24,230 nucleotides of DNA, from positions 1 through 24,230 of the forward strand of contig JACQCW010000088.1 of NCBI GenBank assembly GCA_016201425.1, read 5' to 3'. This document shows positions 1 to 5,356 of the stretch, one piece after another; within the stretch, counting starts at the first letter, position 1, and the number at the start of each line of letters is the position of its first letter. The DNA comes from Candidatus Vogelbacteria bacterium (GTDB lineage Bacteria; Patescibacteria; Paceibacteria; UBA9973; UBA12445). The position numbers and the translations under genes were made by a program. The notes below the pieces were generated by a model. It did no database searches, was not told where the DNA came from, and worked only from the letters and a program-made list of their open reading frames with translations.

Positions 1-368
1 AAACTAAAAATAAAAAATATGACTTCCTTCAAATTGGCCTGACACTGGAGAGCAAGAGACTTGAGAAAAAAATCAACAAAAGACTTTTACAAAGAGTCCG
101 AGCCGGCATGATTAAGGAGGTTAAGAAGCTCCACAATACTGGAGTTTCCTGGAAAAGACTCGAAAGTTTTGGACTTGAATATAAATTCGTTGCTAAGCAT
201 TTACGGGGGGAGATAAACAGAGGCGAGATGATCCGCTTGCTCGAAATTGCTATCCGACAATATGCAAAGAGACAAATGACCTGGTTCAAGCGTGATAAAG
301 AAATTCAGTGGTTCGCTCCTAGCGATACTAAAAAAGTAGAAAAAAATGTCTCAAATTTTTTAATCTAA
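1..368 (+). CDS. miaA: tRNA dimethylallyltransferase, C-terminal part (5' end outside window)
   Basis: The reading frame is open from base 3 to the TAA at 366-368, so the gene enters from the left and only about 121 C-terminal residues are visible. MiaA transfers a dimethylallyl group from DMAPP to the N6 of A37 in tRNAs that read UNN codons. The visible part contains GLTLESKRLEKKI, RVRAGMIKEV and the family's C-terminal signature YAKRQMTWFKRD followed by IQWF, which together identify the family well. The P-loop and catalytic half lie upstream of the window. The 3' end overlaps the convergent xseB gene by 9 bp, and no terminator is visible between the two. Confidence 0.93.
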   Translation, partial: TKNKKYDFLQIGLTLESKRLEKKINKRLLQRVRAGMIKEVKKLHNTGVSWKRLESFGLEYKFVAKHLRGEINRGEMIRLLEIAIRQYAKRQMTWFKRDKEIQWFAPSDTKKVEKNVSNFLI

Positions 369-557
369 TGTAGTCTTGATCTCGTTGAATTCATTTTGTA
401 CTTCTTCCAGCCTTCTTCGCAAAAGCTTGATAAGCTCCACACCCTCTTTAACCTTTTCCATCCCCTTCTCTACGTCAACCTCATCCTCTTTTTCAAACCA
501 GTCAGCAATAGACTCAAGTTTTTTTAACGCATCATTTATATCTAATTTCTTACTCAT
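360..557 (-). CDS. xseB: Exodeoxyribonuclease VII small subunit
   Basis: This 65-residue protein is the right size for XseB, several copies of which bind one XseA to form exonuclease VII, which degrades single-stranded DNA from both ends to short oligonucleotides. The sequence has the expected helical pattern: DALKKLESIADWFE, then EKGMEKVKEGVELIKLLRRRLEEVQNEF split across two helices. The start codon lies 2 nt after the xseA stop codon, so the two are cotranscribed and probably translationally coupled. The last 9 bp overlap the convergent miaA gene. The identification rests on both sequence and position. Confidence 0.9.
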   Translation of the reverse strand: MSKKLDINDALKKLESIADWFEKEDEVDVEKGMEKVKEGVELIKLLRRRLEEVQNEFNEIKTTLD

Positions 558-559
558 AT

Positions 560-1759
560 TTATTTGTTATTAATTTTATCTATGATTGATTCTACAGACC
601 CATCTATAAACAATGTCCTCAACCTCTCTCCAGTCTTCAAACCACCGACATTTCGAATAATTTTATTATCTGAGCCTTTAGTCAAACTGTATCCAAGCCT
701 CAGGACTCTCTCGGGATTTGCGAGAGTAATCAACTTCTCAATTCTACTAACGATTTCGTTTTTCCTATCTAATGCCCGAGCAATCGCCCTCACGGCGTCT
801 TTTGTAATCTTCTCTGATAACACTTCGAAATTTAAAAATATTGATCTAATCTGCCCAACCATTTTTGACACAAAATTTGACGCACGATCATTAGCAATAC
901 GTATCACCTCCTCGTAACTCCTCAAAATATAATCCTGAAGTCTGGGTAACCCAAACACCAGATCATCCCAGGTTCCATTAATGAGGTTTGCAGCGGCCGT
1001 AGGTGTCGAAACAGAAACATCGGCGACAAGACATGCGATCGGCACATCCACATCATGTCCAATACCAGCTATAACTGGAATATTAGAAGCAAAAATCTCA
1101 CGGCAAACCAATTCATTATTAAATGCTTGCATACTTTCAAGACTTCCACCACCACGGATAATAACAATAGCATCCAGCTTTGACTTATGTTCGTTAAACC
1201 ACCTAATTGCGCCAACTATTTGGTCGACAGCATCCTTACCTTCAACACGTGAATTTATAAAATCAACTTTCAGATGGAGTGGCCTCAAATTATTCAAAAA
1301 ATCGTGAATAACCACACCATCACGCGAAGAGATCACACCAATATTTGAAACAAAAAATTTTAACTCTCTCTTACGAGCAAAAAGACCATCCAACTCCAAC
1401 TTTTTCAGTAGCAATTGATATGCCTTCTTCAGTGATCCCTCGCCTACCGGCTCAATATGATCAACCCAAAGACTGAAACTGCCATACGATTTTGTAACTC
1501 TGGCCACACCACTAACCTTAACCTCCATTCCATCCTCAACCCCTATTCCAATGCGTTTGAAGTCCCAGATACCCATTACGCATTTCAATATCGCCCTTTC
1601 CTCCTTGTCTAAGAGCGAAAAGGACACCCATTTACTTGAAATTTTAAACTCGCTAATCTCCCCGACGATATTCGGTCGCCCCGAAGTCAGCATAAAGTTA
1701 ATACTGTCCAAAAACTGACCGACAGTTAAAACCATTTCGTTTGTCTTTTCCAGCTCCAT
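560..1759 (-). CDS. xseA: Exodeoxyribonuclease VII large subunit
   Basis: This 399-residue catalytic subunit of exonuclease VII is shorter than the roughly 450 residues usual in the family. Residues about 10-105 form the N-terminal OB-fold that binds single-stranded DNA (VGEISEFKISSKWVSFSL). The nuclease domain follows, with VISSRDGVVIHDF (about 142-154), the family motif IIRGGGSLESMQAFNNE (about 200-216), GIGHDVD (about 232-238) and STPTAAANLI (about 251-260). A helical C-terminal region follows and the protein ends in a short tail. The ATG at 1759 is preceded 9 nt upstream by an extended -10 box, so the mRNA should have almost no leader. xseB follows 2 nt downstream. Confidence 0.95.
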   Translation of the reverse strand: MELEKTNEMVLTVGQFLDSINFMLTSGRPNIVGEISEFKISSKWVSFSLLDKEERAILKCVMGIWDFKRIGIGVEDGMEVKVSGVARVTKSYGSFSLWVDHIEPVGEGSLKKAYQLLLKKLELDGLFARKRELKFFVSNIGVISSRDGVVIHDFLNNLRPLHLKVDFINSRVEGKDAVDQIVGAIRWFNEHKSKLDAIVIIRGGGSLESMQAFNNELVCREIFASNIPVIAGIGHDVDVPIACLVADVSVSTPTAAANLINGTWDDLVFGLPRLQDYILRSYEEVIRIANDRASNFVSKMVGQIRSIFLNFEVLSEKITKDAVRAIARALDRKNEIVSRIEKLITLANPERVLRLGYSLTKGSDNKIIRNVGGLKTGERLRTLFIDGSVESIIDKINNK

Positions 1760-1768
1760 ATTTTAATA

Positions 1769-1777
1769 ATTCTAACA
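1769..1777 (-). promoter_or_regulatory. Extended -10 element of xseA
   Basis: On the minus strand TGT-TAGAAT sits 9 nt before the xseA ATG. This is an extended -10 element (TGn plus TAnnnT). Transcription would start only 1-3 nt upstream of the start codon. No good -35 was seen. Confidence 0.5.
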
Positions 1778-1794
1778 GAAAATTTCGCATCAAA

Positions 1795-1823
1795 AAAGCC
1801 GTCCGATAAATACCGGACAGCAA
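1795..1823 (-). terminator. Rho-independent terminator of the gp88-like/zinc-ribbon unit
   Basis: The minus-strand transcript reads GCTGTCCG, an 8-nt loop, then CGGACGGC followed by TTTTTTG. The stem has one mismatch. It lies 19 nt past the stop codon of the 42-residue gene and upstream of the xseA promoter, so it separates the two transcription units. Confidence 0.85.
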
Positions 1824-1841
1824 TACTTTTCTCCTACAATC

Positions 1842-1970
1842 TCACATCGGAATATGTCCGCACCTAACACAAACAAATAAGCAGTATTTGCGTGCATATT
1901 CGGCATCTGGGAAAGTAAACTCAACCTTATGACCAAGCACATGGCAAACTAATCTCCAAAATTTATTCAT
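1842..1970 (-). CDS. 42-residue cysteine-rich protein, zinc-ribbon-like
   Basis: This 42-residue gene was found from its ribosome binding site. On the minus strand AAGGAGGAATAAG immediately precedes the ATG at 1970, one of the strongest Shine-Dalgarno sites in the window. The protein starts MNKFWRLVCHVLGHKVEF and ends YCLFVCVRCGHIPM. It has CHVLGH near the N-terminus and C-x3-C-x2-C-G-H near the C-terminus, a pattern compatible with binding one zinc ion. It begins 22 nt after the stop of the gp88-like gene and is followed by a clear terminator, so the two genes form a two-gene unit. The function is unknown. The longer frame reading back to 2204 overlaps the gp88-like gene out of phase and is not supported. 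Confidence 0.7.
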   Translation of the reverse strand: MNKFWRLVCHVLGHKVEFTFPDAEYARKYCLFVCVRCGHIPM

Positions 1971-1992
1971 CTTATTCCTCCTTTCGTCCTTC

Positions 1993-2787
1993 TCAAGTTT
2001 TCTTAAGGCACTTCTTGCACGGACCGCAGCGAATTCGTTCGCTCTGGCCGAAAAAGTCAGCGGGGCAAACCATTTGCCTCTGTTTTGTAGTAATGCCTTG
2101 CCACCAGTCGGCCGTACGTGGATGCTCCAAGTCTCTACCACGTAGTTCGTGATTCGGAAACAGCACTGAACCCTCTGGTAAATCGGCTGGCACTTCCCCA
2201 TCAACAGTCAGATAACACATTCGAAGATTGTAGGCATGGTGATAAACTATCGCTTCACTCCAGTTATCCTTGTCTACGGAAAGATTCAAAACAAGATTAG
2301 GAATTTCAACGAGCGGCTCAATGTATTCGAATGACCTTGTATATATCCAGTGGGAGACCTTGGGCGTCTTCAAACAAACTTCGCGAATAAACTGGGCATG
2401 TTGAGGTGACGTAATATCGCCCGAGACATGCCAACGAAATCCGCCGGAACAGTTAGCGCTAATGTACTCCACAAACGCGTCTGCAACCAGCGCAGTTAAG
2501 ACCTTATCAGCAAGAACAGTTCGAAACACACCGCTGTTTAGCACATACTTATCGTGAACTTCCTGCTCCTTAACTTCAAGCTTGTGCACATAACAGATAC
2601 TTTTACACGTAGCTGTGGCAAATGGACAGTCTACAACTTGCACAAGTGAAAAAGCATTGGCAATCGGATGATCGAACTCACCATTATCTCGTGTGACCTT
2701 ACCATTACCGTCGAACCAAATTGTGATTATGCTACCGTCCGGTTTTTTGACATCGATACTCGCTAAGGCAAAGATCGTTTTTTCCAT
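1993..2787 (-). CDS. Cysteine-rich protein resembling phage gene-88 family
   Basis: This 264-residue protein of unknown function has a pattern that I recall from the phage 'gene product 88' family: an N-terminal Cys cluster CPFATATCKSICYV (C54, C61, C65), RWHVSGD at 118-124, WIYTRSFEY at 147-155, NLVLNLSVD at 164-172, and a C-terminal cluster with C241, C254, C257 and C260. The two cysteine clusters suggest a bound metal or iron-sulfur cluster, but this is inference. The ATG at 2787 is chosen because AAAGGAAG lies 5 nt upstream. A GTG five codons earlier (2802) contains that Shine-Dalgarno site and is less likely. Its GC looks higher than that of neighbouring genes, and its family link to phages suggests acquisition, though no integrase or other phage gene is present. 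Confidence 0.65.
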   Translation of the reverse strand: MEKTIFALASIDVKKPDGSIITIWFDGNGKVTRDNGEFDHPIANAFSLVQVVDCPFATATCKSICYVHKLEVKEQEVHDKYVLNSGVFRTVLADKVLTALVADAFVEYISANCSGGFRWHVSGDITSPQHAQFIREVCLKTPKVSHWIYTRSFEYIEPLVEIPNLVLNLSVDKDNWSEAIVYHHAYNLRMCYLTVDGEVPADLPEGSVLFPNHELRGRDLEHPRTADWWQGITTKQRQMVCPADFFGQSERIRCGPCKKCLKKT

Positions 2788-2833
2788 AACGCTTCCTTTC
2801 ACTCTTCATGTTTTCAAGGATCAAAGATGATTC

Positions 2834-2863
2834 ACACTAACACAAAAATACGCTACTTAGCAA
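2834..2863 (-). promoter_or_regulatory. Probable promoter of the gp88-like unit
   Basis: On the minus strand TTGCTA (2858-2863) is followed after 18 nt by TAGTGT (2834-2839), with a TG just before the -10. The predicted leader is about 40 nt and contains the Shine-Dalgarno site. Confidence 0.4.
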
Positions 2864-2873
2864 GATTGCTGGT

Positions 2874-2902
2874 TTGGCTTTTAGACCAGAATAAGCTATA
2901 TT
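2874..2902 (+). promoter_or_regulatory. Promoter of tRNA-Trp
   Basis: TTGGCT (2874-2879), a 17-nt spacer and TATATT (2897-2902) end 12 nt before the mature 5' end of the tRNA, the spacing expected for a sigma-70-type tRNA promoter with a short 5' leader. Confidence 0.7.
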
Positions 2903-2914
2903 TATGGATATATT

Positions 2915-2985
2915 GGGAGTTTAGTTAAGTGGTATAACTGCGGTCTCCAAAACCGCCGTCGGGGGTTCGATTCCCTCAACTCCCG
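2915..2985 (+). tRNA. trnW: tRNA-Trp (anticodon CCA)
   Basis: The sequence folds into a full cloverleaf: acceptor stem GGGAGTT/AACTCCC, D stem GTTA/TAAC, anticodon stem GCGGT/ACCGC with loop CTCCAAA giving anticodon CCA, and T arm GGGGG-TTCGATT-CCCTC. The discriminator base is G, as expected for bacterial tRNA-Trp. The 3' CCA is not encoded and must be added after transcription, unlike the tRNA-Thr in this window. The T arm is repeated in inverted orientation 38 nt downstream (see the repeat entry). Confidence 0.95.
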
Positions 2986-3032
2986 CAGAGTTAGCGAGAC
3001 ATATTATGTCTCGCGTGAGGGAATCGAAGCCC
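2962..3032. repeat. Nested inverted repeats built on the tRNA-Trp T arm
   Basis: TTCGATTCCCTCA in the T arm (2966-2978) is matched by its perfect reverse complement TGAGGGAATCGAA at 3016-3028. After one mismatch, three more pairs extend the match (2962-2964 with 3030-3032). Nested between the arms is a perfect 9-bp hairpin, GCGAGACAT (2994-3002) and ATGTCTCGC (3006-3014), with a 3-nt loop. No T-run follows, so this is not an ordinary intrinsic terminator. If transcribed, the downstream arm could pair with the T arm of the tRNA. Confidence 0.75.
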
Positions 3033-3082
3033 GATTGAGATACTTTATGAGCAAAGCGAAATAAAATATCCAATTGGGATAC
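3031..3082. repeat. Imperfect 13-bp direct repeat downstream of tRNA-Trp
   Basis: CCGATTGAGATAC at 3031-3043 and CCAATTGGGATAC at 3070-3082 differ at two positions and are separated by 26 nt of A-rich sequence. They lie between the tRNA-associated inverted repeat and the promoter of the small membrane protein. The meaning is unknown and the similarity could be fortuitous. Confidence 0.4.
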
Positions 3083-3112
3083 TGTTCATGTAATGAAAAA
3101 TTCCCCCAGTTC

Positions 3113-3121
3113 TGCTATAAT
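3113..3121 (+). promoter_or_regulatory. Extended -10 of the small membrane protein gene
   Basis: TGC-TATAAT is a consensus extended -10 whose last base lies 6 nt before the ATG at 3128. Transcription should start at or within a base or two of the start codon, giving a leaderless mRNA. No Shine-Dalgarno site is present. Confidence 0.7.
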
Positions 3122-3127
3122 AATCCC

Positions 3128-3343
3128 ATGCTCTTAAACCCATACAAAATAGTTGGCGCCATTGGACTCATCTTGATCACAGCCGGAATCTTAGTCAAAG
3201 ATAGAAAAAAGGAGGATCTCTTGTATATCTTGGGTGGCTTACTTCTTGAGATTTATAGCATCTATATTCAAGACACATTATTTATTACTCTCCAAATAAT
3301 TTTTACAATCTCAGCAGTTTACGACTACACAAAATCAAAGTAG
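3128..3343 (+). CDS. Small membrane protein of unknown function
   Basis: The 71-residue protein starts MLLNPYKIVGAIGLILI. It has a hydrophobic segment at about 6-20, a charged turn VKDRKKED, a second hydrophobic stretch LLYILGGLLLEIYSIYI and a third at LFITLQIIFTISAVYD. Two or three membrane passes are therefore likely. The ATG at 3128 is chosen over an in-frame ATG at 3074 because a consensus extended -10 box ends 6 nt before it. I do not recognise a characterised family. The gene ends just before a bidirectional terminator shared with rpmG. Confidence 0.75.
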   Translation: MLLNPYKIVGAIGLILITAGILVKDRKKEDLLYILGGLLLEIYSIYIQDTLFITLQIIFTISAVYDYTKSK

Positions 3344-3357
3344 TCTAATTCTATAAC

Positions 3358-3390
3358 AAAAGAAACCAAGATTATTTCTTGGTTTCTTTT
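3358..3390. terminator. Bidirectional terminator overlapping the rpmG stop codon
   Basis: A perfect 13-bp inverted repeat has arms AAAAGAAACCAAG at 3358-3370 and CTTGGTTTCTTTT at 3378-3390, with a 7-nt loop. Each strand ends in a T-rich run, so it can stop transcription from both the small membrane protein gene and rpmG. On the minus strand the hairpin includes the last codons and the stop codon of rpmG. Confidence 0.85.
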
Positions 3391-3644
3391 GTTTTAGTTG
3401 TTTTCGCTCCAATCACTTTCTTTTCTGCAACAACCGGAGATTTTTTAGCAACGGGTGCTTTCTTTTTTGGAGCAGCCTTAAGAGGTAATTTAGCCTCTTT
3501 ATGCAAGGTCTGCTTTCTGCACCATTTACAATACTTTCGCAACTCGATCTTTCTCTGGACCATCTTTTTGGGATTAGTGTGAGTGATATACCCGGCGCGG
3601 CCGCAGTTCTCACAACGCAATCCAATTAAATTCTTCTGTGACAT
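3372..3644 (-). CDS. rpmG: 50S ribosomal protein L33 with basic C-terminal tail
   Basis: The 90-residue product is bL33, a small protein of the large ribosomal subunit near the E site. The core is residues 1-50, with a zinc-binding CENC (C11, C14) and CKWC (C39, C42), so it is the zinc-containing form. L33 normally ends at about residue 50-55. Here a tail of roughly 38 residues rich in Lys, Ala and Pro follows (APKKKAPVAKKSP, KTTKTKETKK). The ATG at 3644 gives the standard MSQKNLIGLRC start. A TTG four codons upstream is unlikely. The last codons form one arm of a terminator hairpin. Confidence 0.9.
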   Translation of the reverse strand: MSQKNLIGLRCENCGRAGYITHTNPKKMVQRKIELRKYCKWCRKQTLHKEAKLPLKAAPKKKAPVAKKSPVVAEKKVIGAKTTKTKETKK

Positions 3645-3711
3645 AAAATTGTTCAAATAAAACTAAATGTGATATAACAGTAGTACAAATCGGATAATAA
3701 ATCAAGTCTTT

Positions 3712-4398
3712 ATGCTTATATCTAACAGTTGGAAAGAATACGAAGTTCTTGACGCCGGCGACGGTGCCAAGCTGGAGCGCTGGGGCCACGACACAACTTC
3801 CTTCACACTTTCTCGTCCTGATCCTCAATTAATCTGGCCCAGGAAACACCCAGAACTCTGGAGTAAGGCCGACGGTATATATATGCGAAACGAGACAGGA
3901 GCAGGTAAATGGAAGTTTTCAAAAGATCTACCAGCGCGATGGCAGATTAATTACCGCGATCTAAAGTTTTGGGTCAGTCCAACTGATTTCAAACATACCG
4001 GCATCTTTCCCGAACAAGCAACAAACTGGGACTGGGTGAGGCATCAGATCGGAGGCGCAGGTCGTAAGATTAACCTGCTTAACCTTTTTGGCTACACAGG
4101 CGGGGCAACGATTGCAGCACTGTCAGCCGGCGCGTCGGTCTGCAATGTTGATGCATCCTCGACGCTCTATTGCACCCTGGTCATCGTGCTGGGCTATTTC
4201 GCGTTCGACCGCCCGCTGGCCGGGTGGGCCAAGGCCCATGTCACCGGCGAGGCCGAGGGCTTCTGGAAGATCGTCACCAATCTCGGCCTGGGCGTTGGGA
4301 GCTTACACGGAGAGACCACTTCCGATGAGATAGCTTTACCAATCAGCGGTAGCGACTTCGTATTGCCCGCCGGCATAACCACCAGATGGTATAAATAA
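3712..4398 (+). pseudogene. Class I SAM-dependent methyltransferase gene, chimeric and probably non-functional
   Basis: The 228-codon frame begins as a class I SAM-dependent methyltransferase of the rRNA-methylase type. Recognisable parts are SWKEYEVLDAGDGAKLERWG (6-25), FKHTGIFPEQATNWDW (93-108) and SAM motif I in NLLNLFGYTGGATIAA (121-136) with VDAS at 146-149. From about residue 151 to 196 the sequence changes to TLYCTLVIVLGYFAFDRPLA and following, which looks like the N-terminal part of a proteobacterial PAP2-type membrane protein. From about 197 (SLHGETTSDEIALP, VLPAGITTRW) it again looks like a methyltransferase C-terminus. The later SAM and catalytic motifs (the DPP-type motif) are missing. 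The frame stays open throughout. The 3' end overlaps the convergent gene by 56 bp. Confidence 0.7.
4158..4302 (+). other. GC-rich foreign segment inside the methyltransferase gene
   Basis: By hand count bases 4161-4300 are about 66% G+C, against roughly 40-50% on both sides. About 41 of its 46 codons end in G or C, unlike the neighbours. The translated stretch includes FDRPLAGWAKAHVTGE and FWKIVTNLGLG, which resemble an alphaproteobacterial PAP2-family protein (recognition from memory). No target-site duplication, terminal repeats or transposase are visible, so it is not an insertion sequence. Confidence 0.7.
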
Positions 4399-5356
4399 AC
4401 AAGAGTGTCAAGATAATCGGGCTATTTAGAACAAAATTAAATACTACATATACAAATAAGGCAACATAAGACAGTGGCTTGTTGTCTGTAGTCGTGAATG
4501 ACTTAAGCTCTGCCAAGATCCAGTTTCTTAGTTGAGTTAGATATGGAATATTCGAAACAAAGTTTTTAAATACTTCCCAAACACTCGCAACGTTGTTTAA
4601 TGACAAGTTACTATTAACAGGTATCACCGAGGCTCCAGCACCAGCCAAAACGGTGGCAGTACTTTGTTTAATTACTTTGCTAATATTATTCGATCTGCCT
4701 AATTTCGTTTTCTTCGTACTGCTATTTATAACTGAACCACTTTGTATTGCTTGATTATTCTTAACACTAAGAGTATCGGGCGAAGCTCCAAGCATACTCA
4801 AAACTCTTGAAATAATTCCCGAACTCTGTGGCTGGTTTGCTATAGTGTTAACTACTGGATCTTGAGAGTTCATAACTGGGTTCACATTCTGTGCCACAAC
4901 CGGCTGATCGCCGACCACCACGTCACTTGTCGCAAGTTGATCACTGCTTAAAATTACCTCTGCTTCGTCACCTCCTGGAATAGATCCCCTTGGGTTGGTT
5001 ATTCTTATAGAAATTGAGTGCTTACCCACTCCGACCCCCCAATCACACCAAACATTGCTGACCCCGCCAGATAATACAGAAAACTCGCTTGTGCAAAGTA
5101 GCGTCCCCTTATCATAAAAATTGACGCGTCCACGGAGATCTAAGATGGAACCATTAAAAACTACTGAGTAGATTCTTATTTTATCTCCGGCATAAAATGG
5201 ATCCTTGGAGTACCAAATATTTCTGGTGATGAGACCAGTATTCTCGAGAGTTTGAACAGCATGAACAATCTTTACAGACAAAAATGGGAACAAAAGTATC
5301 GCCAGAAATAGCAGTAATCCAGTTCGCCTAAGCATCAATTTCAGCCAACTTCGCAT
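4343..5356 (-). CDS. Exported membrane-anchored protein with Ig-like domain
   Basis: The protein has 337 residues from the ATG at 5356. An ATG at 5335 (MLRRTGLLLF) would give a cleaner signal peptide, and neither has a Shine-Dalgarno site. Residues 11-33 form a hydrophobic signal sequence ending near VHA. Residues about 38-122 look like an Ig-like/CARDB-type beta domain (FYAGDKIRIYSVVFNGS, CTSEFSVL, NVWCDWGVGVGKHSISI). A long Ser/Asn/Thr-rich linker follows, and the C-terminus has hydrophobic membrane segments ending in the basic tail CRRAIRSRYR. The start overlaps the 3' end of gyrB, implying cotranscription. The 3' end overlaps the convergent chimeric gene. The function is unknown, perhaps cell-surface attachment. 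Confidence 0.75.
   Translation of the reverse strand: MRSWLKLMLRRTGLLLFLAILLFPFLSVKIVHAVQTLENTGLITRNIWYSKDPFYAGDKIRIYSVVFNGSILDLRGRVNFYDKGTLLCTSEFSVLSGGVSNVWCDWGVGVGKHSISIRITNPRGSIPGGDEAEVILSSDQLATSDVVVGDQPVVAQNVNPVMNSQDPVVNTIANQPQSSGIISRVLSMLGASPDTLSVKNNQAIQSGSVINSSTKKTKLGRSNNISKVIKQSTATVLAGAGASVIPVNSNLSLNNVASVWEVFKNFVSNIPYLTQLRNWILAELKSFTTTDNKPLSYVALFVYVVFNFVLNSPIILTLLFIYTIWWLCRRAIRSRYR

Noticed and set aside
1971..2204. A longer start for the 42-residue protein, giving 120 residues
   Set aside because: The extension overlaps the gp88-like coding region in another frame and ignores the strong AAGGAGG site that fixes the start at 1970.
2994..3014. Terminator for tRNA-Trp
   Set aside because: The hairpin is perfect but no T-run follows on either strand, so intrinsic termination is not supported.
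4088..4333. An open frame of 81 codons on the plus strand over the GC-rich segment
   Set aside because: It is a by-product of high GC (few stop codons) and is out of phase with both the PAP2-like and methyltransferase frames.
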